This document shows, one piece after another, positions 25,866 to 38,199 of a stretch of DNA of 64,000 nt (position 1 is its first letter; each line of letters starts with the position of its first letter). The notes under the pieces were generated by a model. The model did not search any database, had not been told where the DNA came from, and saw only the letters and a list, made by a program, of their open reading frames with translations. Made by a program: the position numbers and the translations under genes. The stretch is from Colletes latitarsis (Eukaryota > Arthropoda > Insecta > Hymenoptera > Colletidae): the NCBI RefSeq assembly GCF_051014445.1, contig NC_135136.1, positions 13,038,001 to 13,102,000 on the forward strand, written 5' to 3'.

Positions 25866-26806
25866 GTAGTACCACACTGAAACAGTCAATAAAACCTGGT
25901 TTCGATCAATATTTTAGAGGATAACGCATGTTAGGTCTGGAATAGGTCTGGGATTTGCCCCCATCAGACTCATACTTTCGCATTTTTCACATACTTGTTG
26001 AACAGATCCTGGGTTTTTTTCTGGTTTGGATCACGTAGTAGTGTGGTACCACACTGAAACAGCCGATTAAACCTGGTTTCGATCAATATTTTAGAGGATA
26101 ACGCATGTTATGTCTAGGTTAGGCCTGGGATTTGCCCTCATCAGACTCATACTTTCGCATTCTGCACATACTTGTTGAACGGATCCTGGGTTTTTTCTGG
26201 TTTGCATCACGTTGTAATGTGGTACCACACTGAAACAATCAGTTAAACCTGGTCTTGATAAATATATTAGAGGATAACGCATGTTAGGTCTGGGATAGGT
26301 CTGGGATTTGCCCTCATTAGGGACATACTTTCGCAGTTTTAACATACATGTTGACCTGATCGAGGTTTTTTTCTCCTTTGGATCACGTAGTAAAGTGGTA
26401 CCACACTAAAACAGTCAATTAAACCTGGTTTCGATCAAAATTTTAGAGGATACCGCAAGTTATGTCTGGGATAGGTCTGGGATTTGCCCACATCAGACTC
26501 ATACTTTCGCGTTTTTCACATACTTGTTGAACAGATCCTGGGTTTTTTCTGGTTTGGATCACGCAGTAATGTGGTACCACACTGCAACAGTCCACTAAAC
26601 CTGGTTTCGATCAATATTTTAGAAGATAACGCATGTTATGTCTAGGTTAGGCCTGGGATTTGCCCTCATCGGACTCATACTTACGCATACTTCACATACT
26701 TGTTAAACAGATCCTGGGTTTTTTTCTGGTTTGGATCACGTAGTAATGTGGTACCACACTGAAACAGTCGATTAAACCTGGTTTCGATCAATATTTTTGA
26801 GGATAA

Positions 26807-27032
26807 CACACGTTAAGTCTCGGTTAGGTCTAGGATTTGCCCTCACCAGACTCATACTTTCGCATTCTTCACATACTTCTTGAACAGATCCTGGGCTTTT
26901 CTGGTTTGGATCACGTAGTAATGTGGTACCACACTGAAACAGTCGATTAATCCTGATTTCGATCAATATTTTAGAGGATAACACACGTTAAGTCTAGGTT
27001 AGGTCTAGGATTTTCACTCATCAGACTCATAC
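26807..27032 (+). repeat. Linker monomers between the two large blocks
   Basis: A little over one monomer, with acacacgttaagtctcgg and related changes. It resembles the monomers at about 22,930-23,150 and at about 26,970-27,170, so the junction lies within locally repeated monomers. Confidence 0.65.
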
Positions 27033-27978
27033 TTTCGCATTTTTCACATACTTGTTGAACAGATCCTGGGCTTTTCTGGTTTGGATCACGTAGTAATGTG
27101 GTACCACACTGAAACAGTCGATTAATCCTGATTTCGATCAATATTTTAGAGGATAACACACGTTATTTCTAGGTTAGGTCTAGGGTTTGCCCTCACCAGA
27201 CTCATACTTTCGCATTCTTCACATACTTCTTGAACAGATCCTGGGTTTTTTCTTGTTTCGATCACGTAGTAATGTGGTACCACACTGAGACAGTCAATTA
27301 AACCCGGTTTCGATGATTATTTTAGAGGATAACACATGTTAGGTCTAGGTTAGGTCTGGTATTTGCCCTCATCAGGGTCATACTTTCGCAGTTTTCAAAT
27401 ACATGTTGACCTGATCGATGGTTTTTTCTGCTTTGGATCACGTAGTAAAGTGGTACCACCCTGAAACAGTCAATTAAACCTGGTTTCGATCAATATTTTA
27501 TAGGATAACGCAAGTTAGGTCTGCGACAGGCCTGGGATTTGCCCTCATTAGGATCATATTTTCGCGTTTTTCACATACTTGTTGAGCAGATCCCAGGCTT
27601 TTTCTGGTTTGGATCACGTACTAATGTGGTACCACTCAGAAACAGTCCATTCAACCTGTTTTCGATAAATATTTTAGAGGATAGCGCATGTTAGGTCTAG
27701 GTTAGGCCAGGGATTTGCCCTCATCAGGGTCATAGTTTCGCAGTTTTAACATACATGTTGACCTGAGCGAGGGTTTTTTCTGCTTTGGATCACGTAGTAA
27801 TGTGGTACCACACTGAAACAGTCAATTAAATCTGGTCTTGACAAAATATTTTAGAGGATAACGCATGTTAGGTCTGGGTTAGGTCTAGGATTTGCCCTCA
27901 TCAGGCTCATACTGTCGCATATTTCTCATACTTGTTGGCTAGATCCTGGGCTTTTTCTGGTTTGGATCACGTAGTAAT

Positions 27979-28143
27979 GTGGTACCACACTCAAGCAGTT
28001 GATTAAACCTTGTTTCGATCAATATTTTATAGGATAACGCAAGTTAGGTCTGGGATTTTCCCTCATCAGGGTCATATTTTTGCGTTTTTCCCATACTTGT
28101 TGAGCAGATCCCAGGCTTTTTCTGGTTTGGATCACGTACTAAT
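27979..28143 (+). repeat. 165-bp monomer, duplicate of the one at 23952
   Basis: Shares actcaagcag and the 11-bp loss with 23952 at an offset of 4,027 bp. Confidence 0.87.
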
Positions 28144-29023
28144 GTGGTACCACTCGGAAACAGTCCATTCAACGTGGTTTCGATCAATATTTTAGAGGAT
28201 AACGCATGTTAGGTCTAGGTTAGGCCAGGGATTTGCCCTCATCAGGGTCATACTTTCGCAGTTTTAACATACATGTTGACCTGAGCGAGGGTTTTTTGTG
28301 CTTTGGATCACGTAGTAATGTGGTACCACACTGAAGCAGTCAATTAAATCTGGTCTTGATAAATATTTAAGAGGATAACGCATGTTAGGTCTGGGTTAGG
28401 TCTAGGATTTGCCCTCATCAGTCTCATACTTTCGCATTCTTCACATACTTCTTGAACAGATCCTGGGTTTTTTCTAGGTTCGATCACGTAGTAATGTGGT
28501 ACCACACTGTAACAGACCATTAAACCTGGTTTCGATTAATATTTTAGAGGATAACACATGTTAGGTCTAGGTTAGGTCCGGGATTTGCCCTCATCAGGGT
28601 CATACTTTCGCAGTTTTAAAATACATGTTGACCCGATCGAGGGTTTTTTTTGCTTTGGATCACGTAGTAAAGTGGTACCACACAGAAACAGTCAATTAAA
28701 CCTGGTTTCGATCAATATTTTTGAGGATAACGCAAGTTATGTCTGGAGTAGTTCTGGGATTTGCCATCATCAGGCTCATACTTTCGCATACTTCTCATTC
28801 TTGTTGGCCAGATCCTTTCCTTCCACTGGTTTGGATCATGTAGTAATGTGATGCCACACTGAAGCAGTCAATTAATCCTGGTCTTGATAAATATTTTAGA
28901 GGATAACGCAAGTTATGTCTGGGTAAGTTCTGAGATTTGACCTCATCAGGCTCAGACTTTCGCGTTTTTCACATACTTGTTGGCTAGATCCTGGGCTTTT
29001 TCTGGTTTGGATCACGTAGTAAT

Positions 29024-29188
29024 GTGGTACCACACTGAAACAGTCGATTAAACCTTGTTTCGATCAATATTTTATAGGATAACGCTAGTTAGGTCTGGGA
29101 TTTTCCCTCATCAGGGTCATATTTTTGCGTTTTTCACATACTTGTTGAGCAGATCCCAGGCTTTTTCTGGTTTGGATCACGTACTAAT
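29024..29188 (+). repeat. 165-bp monomer within the 1,573-bp extra segment
   Basis: Has the 11-bp loss in ctagttagg context. Its presence makes nine monomers add up to 8 x 176 + 165 = 1,573 bp, the exact size of the segment gained between the two large blocks at 23-32 kb. Confidence 0.85.
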
Positions 29189-31300
29189 GTGGTACCACTC
29201 GGAAACAGTCCATTCAACGTGGTTTCGATCAATATTTTATAGGATAACGCAAGTTAGGTCTGCGGCAGGACTGGGATTTGCCCTCATTAGGATCATATTT
29301 TCGCGTTTTTCACATACTTGTTGAACAGATCCTGGGTTTTTTCTGCTTTGGATCACGTAATAATGTGGTACCACACTGAAACAGTCAATTAAACCTGGTC
29401 TTGATAGATATTTTAGAGGATAACGCATGTTAGGTCTGGGTTAGGTTTAGGATTTGCCCTGATCAGGCTCATACTGTCGCATATTTCTCATACATCTTGA
29501 ACAGATCCTGGGTTTTTTCTTGTTTCGATCACGTAGTAATGTGGTACCACACTGAGACAGTCAATTAAACCCGGTTTCGATGAATATTTTAGAGGATAAC
29601 ACGTGTTAGGTCTAGGTTAGGTCTGGGATTTGCCCCCATCAGGGTCATACTTTCGCAGTTTTCAAATACATGTTGACATGATCGATGGTTTTTTCTGCTT
29701 TGGATCACGTAGTAAAGTGGTACCACCCTGAAACAGTCAATTAAACCTGGTTTCGATCAATATTTTATAGGATAACGCAAGTTAGGTCTGCGACAGGACT
29801 GGGATTTGCCCTCATTAGGATCATATTTTCGCGTTTTTCACATACTTGTTGAGCAGATCCCAGGCTTTTTCTGGTTTGGATCACGTACTAATGTGGTACC
29901 ACTCAGAAACAGTCCATTCAACCTGGTTTCGATAAATATTTTAGAGGATAACGCATCTTAGGTCTAGGTTAGGCCAGGGATTTGCCCTCATCAGGGTCAT
30001 ACTTTCGCATTCTTCACATACTTCTTGAACAGATCCTGGGTTTTTTCTAGGTTCGATCACGTAGTAATGTGGTACCACACTGTAACAGACCATTAAACCT
30101 GGTTTCGATTAATATTTTAGAGGATAACACATGATAGGTCTAGGTTAGGTCTGGGATTTGCCCTCATCAGGGTCATACTTTCGCAGTTTTAAAATACATG
30201 TTGACCTGATCGATGGTTTTTTTTGCTTTGGATCACGTAGTAAAGTGGTACCACACTGAAACAGTCAATTAAACCTGGTTTCGATCAATATTTTAGAGGA
30301 TAACGCATGTTAGGTCTCGGTTAGGCCTCGGATTTGCCCTCATCAGGGTCATACTTTCGCATTCTTCACATACTTCTTGAACAGATCCTGGGTTTTTTCT
30401 TGGTTCGATCACGTAGTAATGTGGTACCACACTGTAACAGACCATTAAACCTGGTTTCGATTAATATTTTAGAGGATAACACATGATAGGTCTAGGTTAG
30501 GTCTGGGATTTGCCCTCATCAGGGTCATACTTTCGCAGTTTTAAAATACATGTTGACCTGATCGATGGTTTTTTTTGCTTTGGATCACGTAGTAAAGTGG
30601 TACCACACTGAAACAGTCAATTAAACCTGGTTTCGATCAATATTTTAGAGAATAATTCATGTTAGGTCTGGGTTAGGTCTGGGATTTGCTCTCATGAGGC
30701 TCGTACTTTCGCATATTTCTCATACTTGATGGCCAGAACCTGGGCTTTTTCTGGTTTGGATCACGTAGTAACGTGGTACCACACTGAAACAGTCGATTAA
30801 ACCTGGTTTCGATCAATATTTTTGAGGATAACGCAAGTTATGTCTGGATTAGCTCTGGGATTTGCCATCATCAGGCACATACTTTCGCATACTTCTCATT
30901 CTTGTTGGCCAGATCCTTTTCTTCCACTGGTTTGGATCACGTAGTAATGTGATGCCACACTGAAACAGTCAATTAATCCTGGTCTTGATAAATATTTTAG
31001 AGGATAACGCAAGTTATGTCTGGGTTAGGTCGGGGATGTGCCCTCGTCAGGCTCATACTTTCGCATATATCTCATACTTCATGGCTAGATCCTGGGCTTT
31101 TTCTGCATTAGATCACGTAGTAAAGTGGTACCACACTGAGACAGTCAATTAATCCTGGTCTTGATAATTATTTTAGAGGATAACGCAAGTTATGTCTGGG
31201 TAAGTTCTGGGATTTGACCTCATCAGGCTCAGACTTTCGCGTTTTTCACATACTTGTTGAACAGATCCTGGGTTTTTTCTTGTTTGGATCACGTAGTAAT

Positions 31301-31465
31301 GTGGTACCACACTAAAACAGTCCATTAAACCTGGTTTCGATCAATATTTTAGAGAATAATTCTTGTTAGGTCTGGGATTTGCTCACATCAGGCTCATTCT
31401 TTCGCATATTTCTCATGCTTGATGGCTAGGTCCTAGGCTCTTTCTGGATTGCATCACGTAGTAAT
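31301..31465 (+). repeat. 165-bp monomer, duplicate of the one at 25701
   Basis: Same background and lesion as 25701, 5,600 bp downstream. Confidence 0.82.
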
Positions 31466-32407
31466 GTAGTACCACACTGAAACAGTCAATAAAACCTGGT
31501 TTCGATCAATATTTTAGAGGATAACGCATGTTAGGTCTGGAATAGGTCTGGGATTTGCCCCCATCAGACTCATACTTTCGCATTTTTCACATACTTGTTG
31601 AACAGATCCTGGGTTTTTTTTCTGGTTTGGATCACGTAGTAGTGTGGTACCACACTGAAACAGCCGATTAAACCTGGTTTCGATCAATATTTTAGAGGAT
31701 AACGCATGTTATGTCTAGGTTAGGCCTGGGATTTGCCCTCATCAGACTCATACTTTCGCATTCTTCACATACTTGTTGAACGGATCCTGGGTTTTTTCTG
31801 GTTTGCATCACGTTGTAATGTGGTACCACACTGAAACAATCAGTTAAACCTGGTCTTGATAAATATATTAGAGGATAACGCATGTTAGGTCTGGGATAGG
31901 TCTGGGATTTGCCCTCATCAGGGACATACTTTCGCAGTTTTAACATACATGTTGACCTGATCGAGGGTTTTTTCTCCTTTGGATCACGTAGTAAAGTGGT
32001 ACCACACTAAAACAGTCAATTAAACCTGGTTTCGATCAAAATTTTAGAGGATAACGCAAGTTATGTCTGGGATAGGTCTGGGATTTGCCCTCATCAGACT
32101 CATACTTTCGCGTTTTTCACATACTTGTTGAACAGATCCTGGGTTTTTTCTGGTTTGGATCACGCAGTAATGTGGTACCACACTGCAACAGTCCACTAAA
32201 CCTGGTTTCGATCAATATTTTAGAAGATAACGCATGTTATGTCTAGGTTAGGCCTGGGATTTGCCCTCATCAGACTCATACTTACGCATACTTCACATAC
32301 TTGTTAAACAGATCCTGGGTTTTTTTCTGGTTTGGATCACGTAGTAATGTGGTACCACACTGAAACAGTCGATTAAACCTGGTTTCGATCAATATTTTTG
32401 AGGATAA

Positions 32408-35400
32408 CGCATGCTAGGTCTAGGTTAGGCCTGGGATTTTCACTCATCAGACTCATACTTTCGCATTCTTCACATACTTGTTGAACGGATCCTGGGTTTT
32501 TTCTGGTTCGGATCACGTAGTAATGTGGTACCACACTGAAACATTCAATTAAACCTGGTCTTGATAAATATTTTAGAGGGTAACGCATATTAGGTCTGGG
32601 TAAGGTCTAGGATTTGCCATCATCAGGCTCATACTTTCGCATATTTCTAATACTTCATGGCTAGATCCTGGGCTATTTCTGGATCGGATCAGGTAGTAAA
32701 GTGGTGCCACACTAAAACAGTCGATTAAACCTGGTTTCGATCAATATTTTAGAGGATAACGCATGTTAGGTCTAGGTTAGGCCTGGGATTTGCCCTCATC
32801 AGTGTCATTCTTTCGCAGTTTTAACATACATGTTGACCTAATCGAGGGTTTTTTCTGCTTTGCATCACGTAGTAAAGTGGTACCACACTAAAATAGCCAA
32901 TTAAACCTGGTCTTGATAAATATTTTTGAGGATAACGCATGTTAGGTCTAGGTTAGGCCTGTGATTTGCCCTGATCAGGGACATACTTTCGCAGTTTTAA
33001 CATACATGTTGACATGATCGAGGGTTTTTTCTCCTTTGGATCACGTAGTAAAGTGGTACCACACTAAAACAGTCAATTAAACCTGGTTTCCATCAATATT
33101 TTAGAGGATAACGCAAGTTATGTCTGGGATAGGTCTGGGATTTGCCCTCATCAGACTCATACTTTCGCGTTTTTCACATACTTGTTGAGCAGATCCTGGG
33201 TTTTTTATGGTATGGATCACGTAGTAATGTGGTACCACACTAAAACAGTCCATAAAACCTGGTTTCGATCAATATTTTAGAGAATAATTCTTGTTAGGTC
33301 TAGGTTAGGTCTGGGATTTGCTCACATCAGGCTCATTCTTTCGCATATTTCTCATACATGATGGCTAGATCCTAGGCTCTTTCTGGATTGCATCACGTAG
33401 TAATGTAGTACCACACTGAAACAGTCAATAAAACCTGATTTCCATCAATATTTTAGAGAATCGTTCATGATAGGTCTAGTTTAAGTGTGGGATTTGCTCT
33501 CATCAGACTCATTCTTTCGCATATTTCTCATACTTGAAGGCTAGATCCTGGGCTTTTTCTGGATTGCATCACGTAGTAATGTAGTACAACACTGAAACAG
33601 TCAATTAAACCTGGTTGCCATCAATATTTTAGAGGACAACGCATGTTAGGTCTAGGCTAGTCCTGGGATTTGCCCTCATCGGGGTCATACTATCACAGTT
33701 TTAACATACATGTTGACCTGATCGAGAGTTTTCTCTGCTTTGGATCACGTAGTAAAGTGGTACCACACTGAAACAGTCAACTAAACCTGGTTTCGATCAA
33801 TATTTTAGAGGATAACGCATGTTAGGTCTAGGTTAGGCCTCGGATTTGCCCTCATCAGGGTCATACTTTCGCAGTTTTAACATACATGTTGACCTGATCG
33901 AGGGTTTTTTCTGCTTTCGATCACATAGTAAAGTGGTACCACACTGAAACAGTCGATTAAACCTGGTTTCGATCAATATTTTAGAGGATAACGCAAGTTA
34001 GGTCTGGGATAGGTCTGGGATTTGCCCTCATCAGACACATACTTTCGCGTTTTTCACATACTTGTTGAACAGATCCTGGGTTTTTTATGGTTTGGTTCAC
34101 GTAGTAATGTGGTACCTCACTGAAACAGTCCATTAAACCTGGTTTCGATCAATATTTTAGAGGACGACGCAAGTTAGGTCTGGGATAGTTGTGGGATTTG
34201 CCCTCATCAGGGTCATACTTTCGCAGTTTTAACATACATGTTGACCTGATCGAGGGTTTTTTCTGCTTTCGATCACGTAGTAAAGTGGTACCACACTGAA
34301 ACAGTCCATTAAACCTGGTTTCGATCAATATTTTAGAGGATAACGCAAGTTAGGTCTGGGATAGGTCTGGGATTCGCCCTCATCAGGCTCATACTTTCGC
34401 GTTTTTCACATACTTCTTGAACAGATCCTGGGTTTTTTCTGGTTTGGGTCACGTAGTAATGTGAAACCACATTGAAACAGTCCATTAAACCTGGTTCCGA
34501 TTAATATTTTAGAGGATAACGCATGTTAGGTCTAGGTTAGGTCTGAGATTTGCCCTCATCAGGCTCATACTTTCGCAGTTTTAACATACATGTTGACCTG
34601 ATCGAGGGTTTTTTCAGCTTTGGATCACGTAGTAAAGTGGTACCACACTGAAACTGTCCATTAAACTTGGTTTCGATCAATATTTTAGATGATGACGCTT
34701 GTTAGGTCTAGGTTAGTTCTGGGATTTGCTCTCATAAGGCTCATTCTTTCGCATATTTCACATACTTGTTAAACAGATCCTGGGTTTTTTCAGGTTTGGA
34801 TCACGCAGTAATTTGGTACCACACTGCAACAGTCCACTAAACCTGGTTTCGATCAATATTTTAGAGGATAACGCAAGTTATGTCTGGGATAGGTCTGGGA
34901 TTTGCCCCCATCAGACCCATACTTTCGCATATTTCTCATACTTAATGGCTAGAGCCTGGGCTATTTCTGCATTGGATCACGTAGTAATGTGGTACCACAC
35001 TGAAACAGTCAATCAAACCTGGTTTCGATCAATATTTTAGAGGATAACGCATGTTAGGTCTGGAATAGGTCTGGGATTTGCCCCCACCAGACTCATACTT
35101 TCGCATTTTTCACATACTTGTTGAACAGATCCTGGGTTTTTTTTCTGGTTTGGATCACGTAGTAGTGTGGTACCACACTGAAACAGCCGATTAAACCTGG
35201 TTTCGATCAATATTTTAGAGGATAACGCATGTTATGTCTAGGTTAGGCCTGGGATTTGCCCTCATCAGACTCATACTTTCGCATTCTTCACATACTTGTT
35301 GAACGGATCCTGGGTTTTTTCTGCTTTGGATCAAGTAGAAAAGTGGTGCCACACTAAAACAGTCTATTAAACCTGGTTTCGATCAATATTTTAGAGGATA

Positions 35401-36235
35401 ACGCATGTTAGGTCTAGGTTAGGCCTGGGATTTGCCCTCATCAGTGTCATACTTTTGCAGTTTTAACATATATGTTGCCCTAATCGAGGGTTTTTTCTGG
35501 TTTGGATTACGTAGCAAAGTGGTACCACACTAAAACAGTCAATTAAACCTGGTTTCGATCAATATTTTAGAGGATAACGCAAGTTATGTCTGGGTTAGGC
35601 CTGGGATTATCACCCATCAGACTCATACTTTCGCGTTTTTCACATACTTGTTGAACTGATCCTGGGTTTTTTTCTGGTTTGGATCGCGCAGTAATGTGGT
35701 ACCACACTGAAACAGTCCATTAAACCTGGTATCGATCAATATTTTAGAGAATAATTCATGTTAGGTCTAGGTTTGGTCTGGGATTTGCTCACATAAGTCT
35801 CATTCTTTCGCATATTTCTCATACTTGATGGCTAGATCCTAGGCTTTCTCTGGATTGCATCACGTAGTAATGTAGTACCACACTAAAACAGTCTATTAAA
35901 CCTGGTTTCGATCAATATTTTAGAGGATAACGCATGTTAGGTCCAGGTTAGGCCTGGGATTTGCCCTCATCAGTGTCATGCTTTTGCAGTTTTAACATAT
36001 ATGTTGCCCTAATCGAGGGTTTTTTCTGCTTTCGATCACGTCGCAAAGTGGTACCACACTAAAACAGTCAATTAAACCTGGTTTCGATAAATATTTTAGA
36101 GGACAACGCAAGTTATGCCTGGGATAGGCCTGGGATTTGCCCTCATCAGTGTCATACTTTTGCAGTTTTAACATACATGTTGACCTAATCGAGGGTTTTT
36201 TCTGCTTTGGATCAAGTAGAAGAGTGGTGCCACAC
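32408..36235 (+). repeat. Irregular monomers with palindrome-defective C types
   Basis: About 22 monomers. Several C types have gcatcacgtagtaatgtagt, which destroys the palindrome, followed by accacac or acaacac (near 33406, 33584 and 35871). B types with agtaaagtgg are common. The stretch 35050-35310 matches 25925-26180 and 31520-31780 (ggtctggaataggtctggg, tagtagtgtgg). No gene is visible. Confidence 0.75.
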
Positions 36236-36260
36236 TAAAACAGTCCATTAAACCTGGTTT
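35890..36260 (+). repeat. Short duplicated segment, copy 1 (offset 1,938 bp)
   Basis: About two monomers shared with 37828-38199: ggtccaggttaggcc, gtcatgcttttgcag, catatatgttgccc and atcaagtagaagagtgg. The offset equals 11 monomers. Confidence 0.78.
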
Positions 36261-36359
36261 CGATCAATATTCTAGAGGATAACGCAAGTTATGTCTGGGA
36301 TAGGTCTGGGATTTGCCCTCATCAGGCTCATACTTTCGCGTTTTTCACATACTTGTTGA

Positions 36360-36918
36360 ACAGATCCTGGGTTTTTTCTGGTTTGGATCGCGCAGTAATG
36401 TGGTACGACACTGAAACAGTCCATTAAACCTGGTTTCGATCAATATTTTAGAGAATAATTCATGTTAGGTCTAGGTTTGGTCTGGGATTTGCTCACATAA
36501 GGCTCATTCTTTCGCATATTTCTCATACTTGATGGCTAGATCCTAGGCTTTTTCTGGATTGCATCACGTAGTAATGTAGTACCACACTGAAACAGTCAAT
36601 AAAACCTGGTTTCCATCAATATTTTAGAGAATAATTCATGTTAGGCCTAGGTTAGGTCTGGGATTTGCTCTCATCAGACTCATTCTTTCGCATATTTCTC
36701 ATACTTGATGGCTAGATCCTGGGCTTTTTCTGGAGTGCATCACGTAGTAATGTAGTACAACATTGAAACAGTCAATTAAACCTGGTTTCCATCAATATTT
36801 TAGAGGACAGCTCATGTTAGGTCTAGGTTAGGCATGGGATTTGCCCTCATCAGGGTCATACTTTCGCAGTTTTAACATACATGTTGACCTAATCGAGGGT
36901 TTTTTCTGCTTTGGATCA
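36360..36918 (+). repeat. Segment repeated with an 882-bp period, copy 1
   Basis: Three C-rich monomers with atcgcgcagtaatg, ctaggtttggtctggg and gtagtacaac. They recur at 37242-37800 and, as part of the heptamers, at about 40940-41500 and 42170-42730. Confidence 0.78.
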
Positions 36919-37241
36919 CGCAGTAATGTGGTACCACACTGCAACATTCCACTAAACCTGATTTCGATCAATATTTTCGAGGATAACACATGTTATGTCT
37001 TGGTTAGGCCTGGTATTTGCCCTCATCAGACTCATACTTACGCATACTTCACATTCTTGTTAAACAGATCCTGGGTTTTCTTCTGGTTTGGATCACGTAG
37101 TAATGTGGTACCATACTGAAACAGTCGATTAAACCTGGTTTCGCTCAATATTTTTGCGGATAACGCATGTTAGGTCTAGGTTAGGCCTGGGATTATCAAT
37201 CATCAGACTCATACTTTCGCATTCTTCACATACTTGTTGAA

Positions 37242-37800
37242 CGGATCCTGGGTTTTTTTCTGGTTTGGATCGCGCAGTAATGTGGTACCACACTGAAACA
37301 GTCCATTAAACCTGGTTTCGATCAATATTTTAGAGAATAATTCATGTTAGGTCTAGGTTTGGTCTGGGATTTGCTCACATAAGACTCATTCTTTCGCATA
37401 TTTCTCATACTTGATGGCTAGGTCCTAGGCTTTTTCTGGATTGCATCACGTAGTAGTGTAGTACCACACTGAAACAGTCAATAAAACCTGGTTTCCATCA
37501 ATATTTTAGAGAATAATTCATGTTAGGCCTAGGTTAGGTCTGGGATTTGCTCTCATCAGACTCATTCTTTCGCATATTTCTCATACTTGATGGCTAGATC
37601 TTGGCCTTTTTCTGGAGTGCATCACGTAGTAATGTAGTACAACATTGAAACAGTCAATTAAACCTGGTTTCCATCAATATTTTAGAGGACAGCGCATGTT
37701 AGGTCTAGGTTAGGCATGGGATTTGCCCTCATCAGGGTCATACTTTCGCAGTTTTAACATACATGTTGACCTAATCGTGGGTTTTTTCTGCTTTGGATCA
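37242..37800 (+). repeat. Segment repeated with an 882-bp period, copy 2
   Basis: Same order of monomers as at 36360, five monomers downstream. The copies part where one continues into atcacgcag and the other into atcaagtag. Confidence 0.77.
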
Positions 37801-37827
37801 AGTAGAAGAGTGGTGCCACACTAAAAC

Positions 37828-38199
37828 AGTCTATTAAACCTGGTTTCGATCAATATTTTAGAGGATAACGCATGTTAGGTCCAGGTTAGGCCTGGGATTT
37901 GACCTCATCAGTGTCATGCTTTTGCAGTTTTAACATATATGTTGCCCTAATCGAGGGTTTTTTCTGCTTTGGATCACGTAGCAAAGTGGTACCACACTAA
38001 AACAGTCAATTAAACCTGGTTTCGATAAATATTTTAGAGGACAACGCAAGTTATGCCTGGGATAGGCCTGGGATTTGCCCTCATCAGTGTCATACTTTTG
38101 CAGTTTTAACATACATGTTGACCTAATCGTGGGTCTTTTCTGCTTTGGATCAAGTAGAAGAGTGGTGCCACACTAAAACAGTCCATTAAACCTGGTTTC
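37828..38199 (+). repeat. Short duplicated segment, copy 2 (offset 1,938 bp)
   Basis: Matches 35890-36260 with few changes. The first monomer recurs again near 38200-38320, so one monomer has been copied three times in this neighbourhood. Confidence 0.76.

Larger units (their letters stand above)
23006..26806 (+). repeat. 3.8-kb block, copy 1
   Basis: The left part (to about 24694) recurs at 27033-28721 with an offset of 4,027 bp; the right part (from about 24660) recurs at 30261-32407 with an offset of 5,600 bp. Markers are the 165-bp monomers, gtctgcgacagg, cttgacaaaatatttt, gtctcggttaggcctcgg, ggatgtgccctcg and gaataattcttg. Few single-base differences are visible. Confidence 0.87.
27033..32407 (+). 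repeat. 5.4-kb block, copy 2 with 1,573-bp gain
   Basis: Contains everything in 23006-26806 in the same order plus an extra nine monomers at about 28722-30260. The last part of the extra segment repeats monomers already present (the 29996-30230 and 30350-30590 stretches are near-identical), so the gain looks like local re-duplication within the copy. The T tract near 31613 is one base longer, shifting the later offset from 5,600 to 5,601 bp. Confidence 0.85.
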
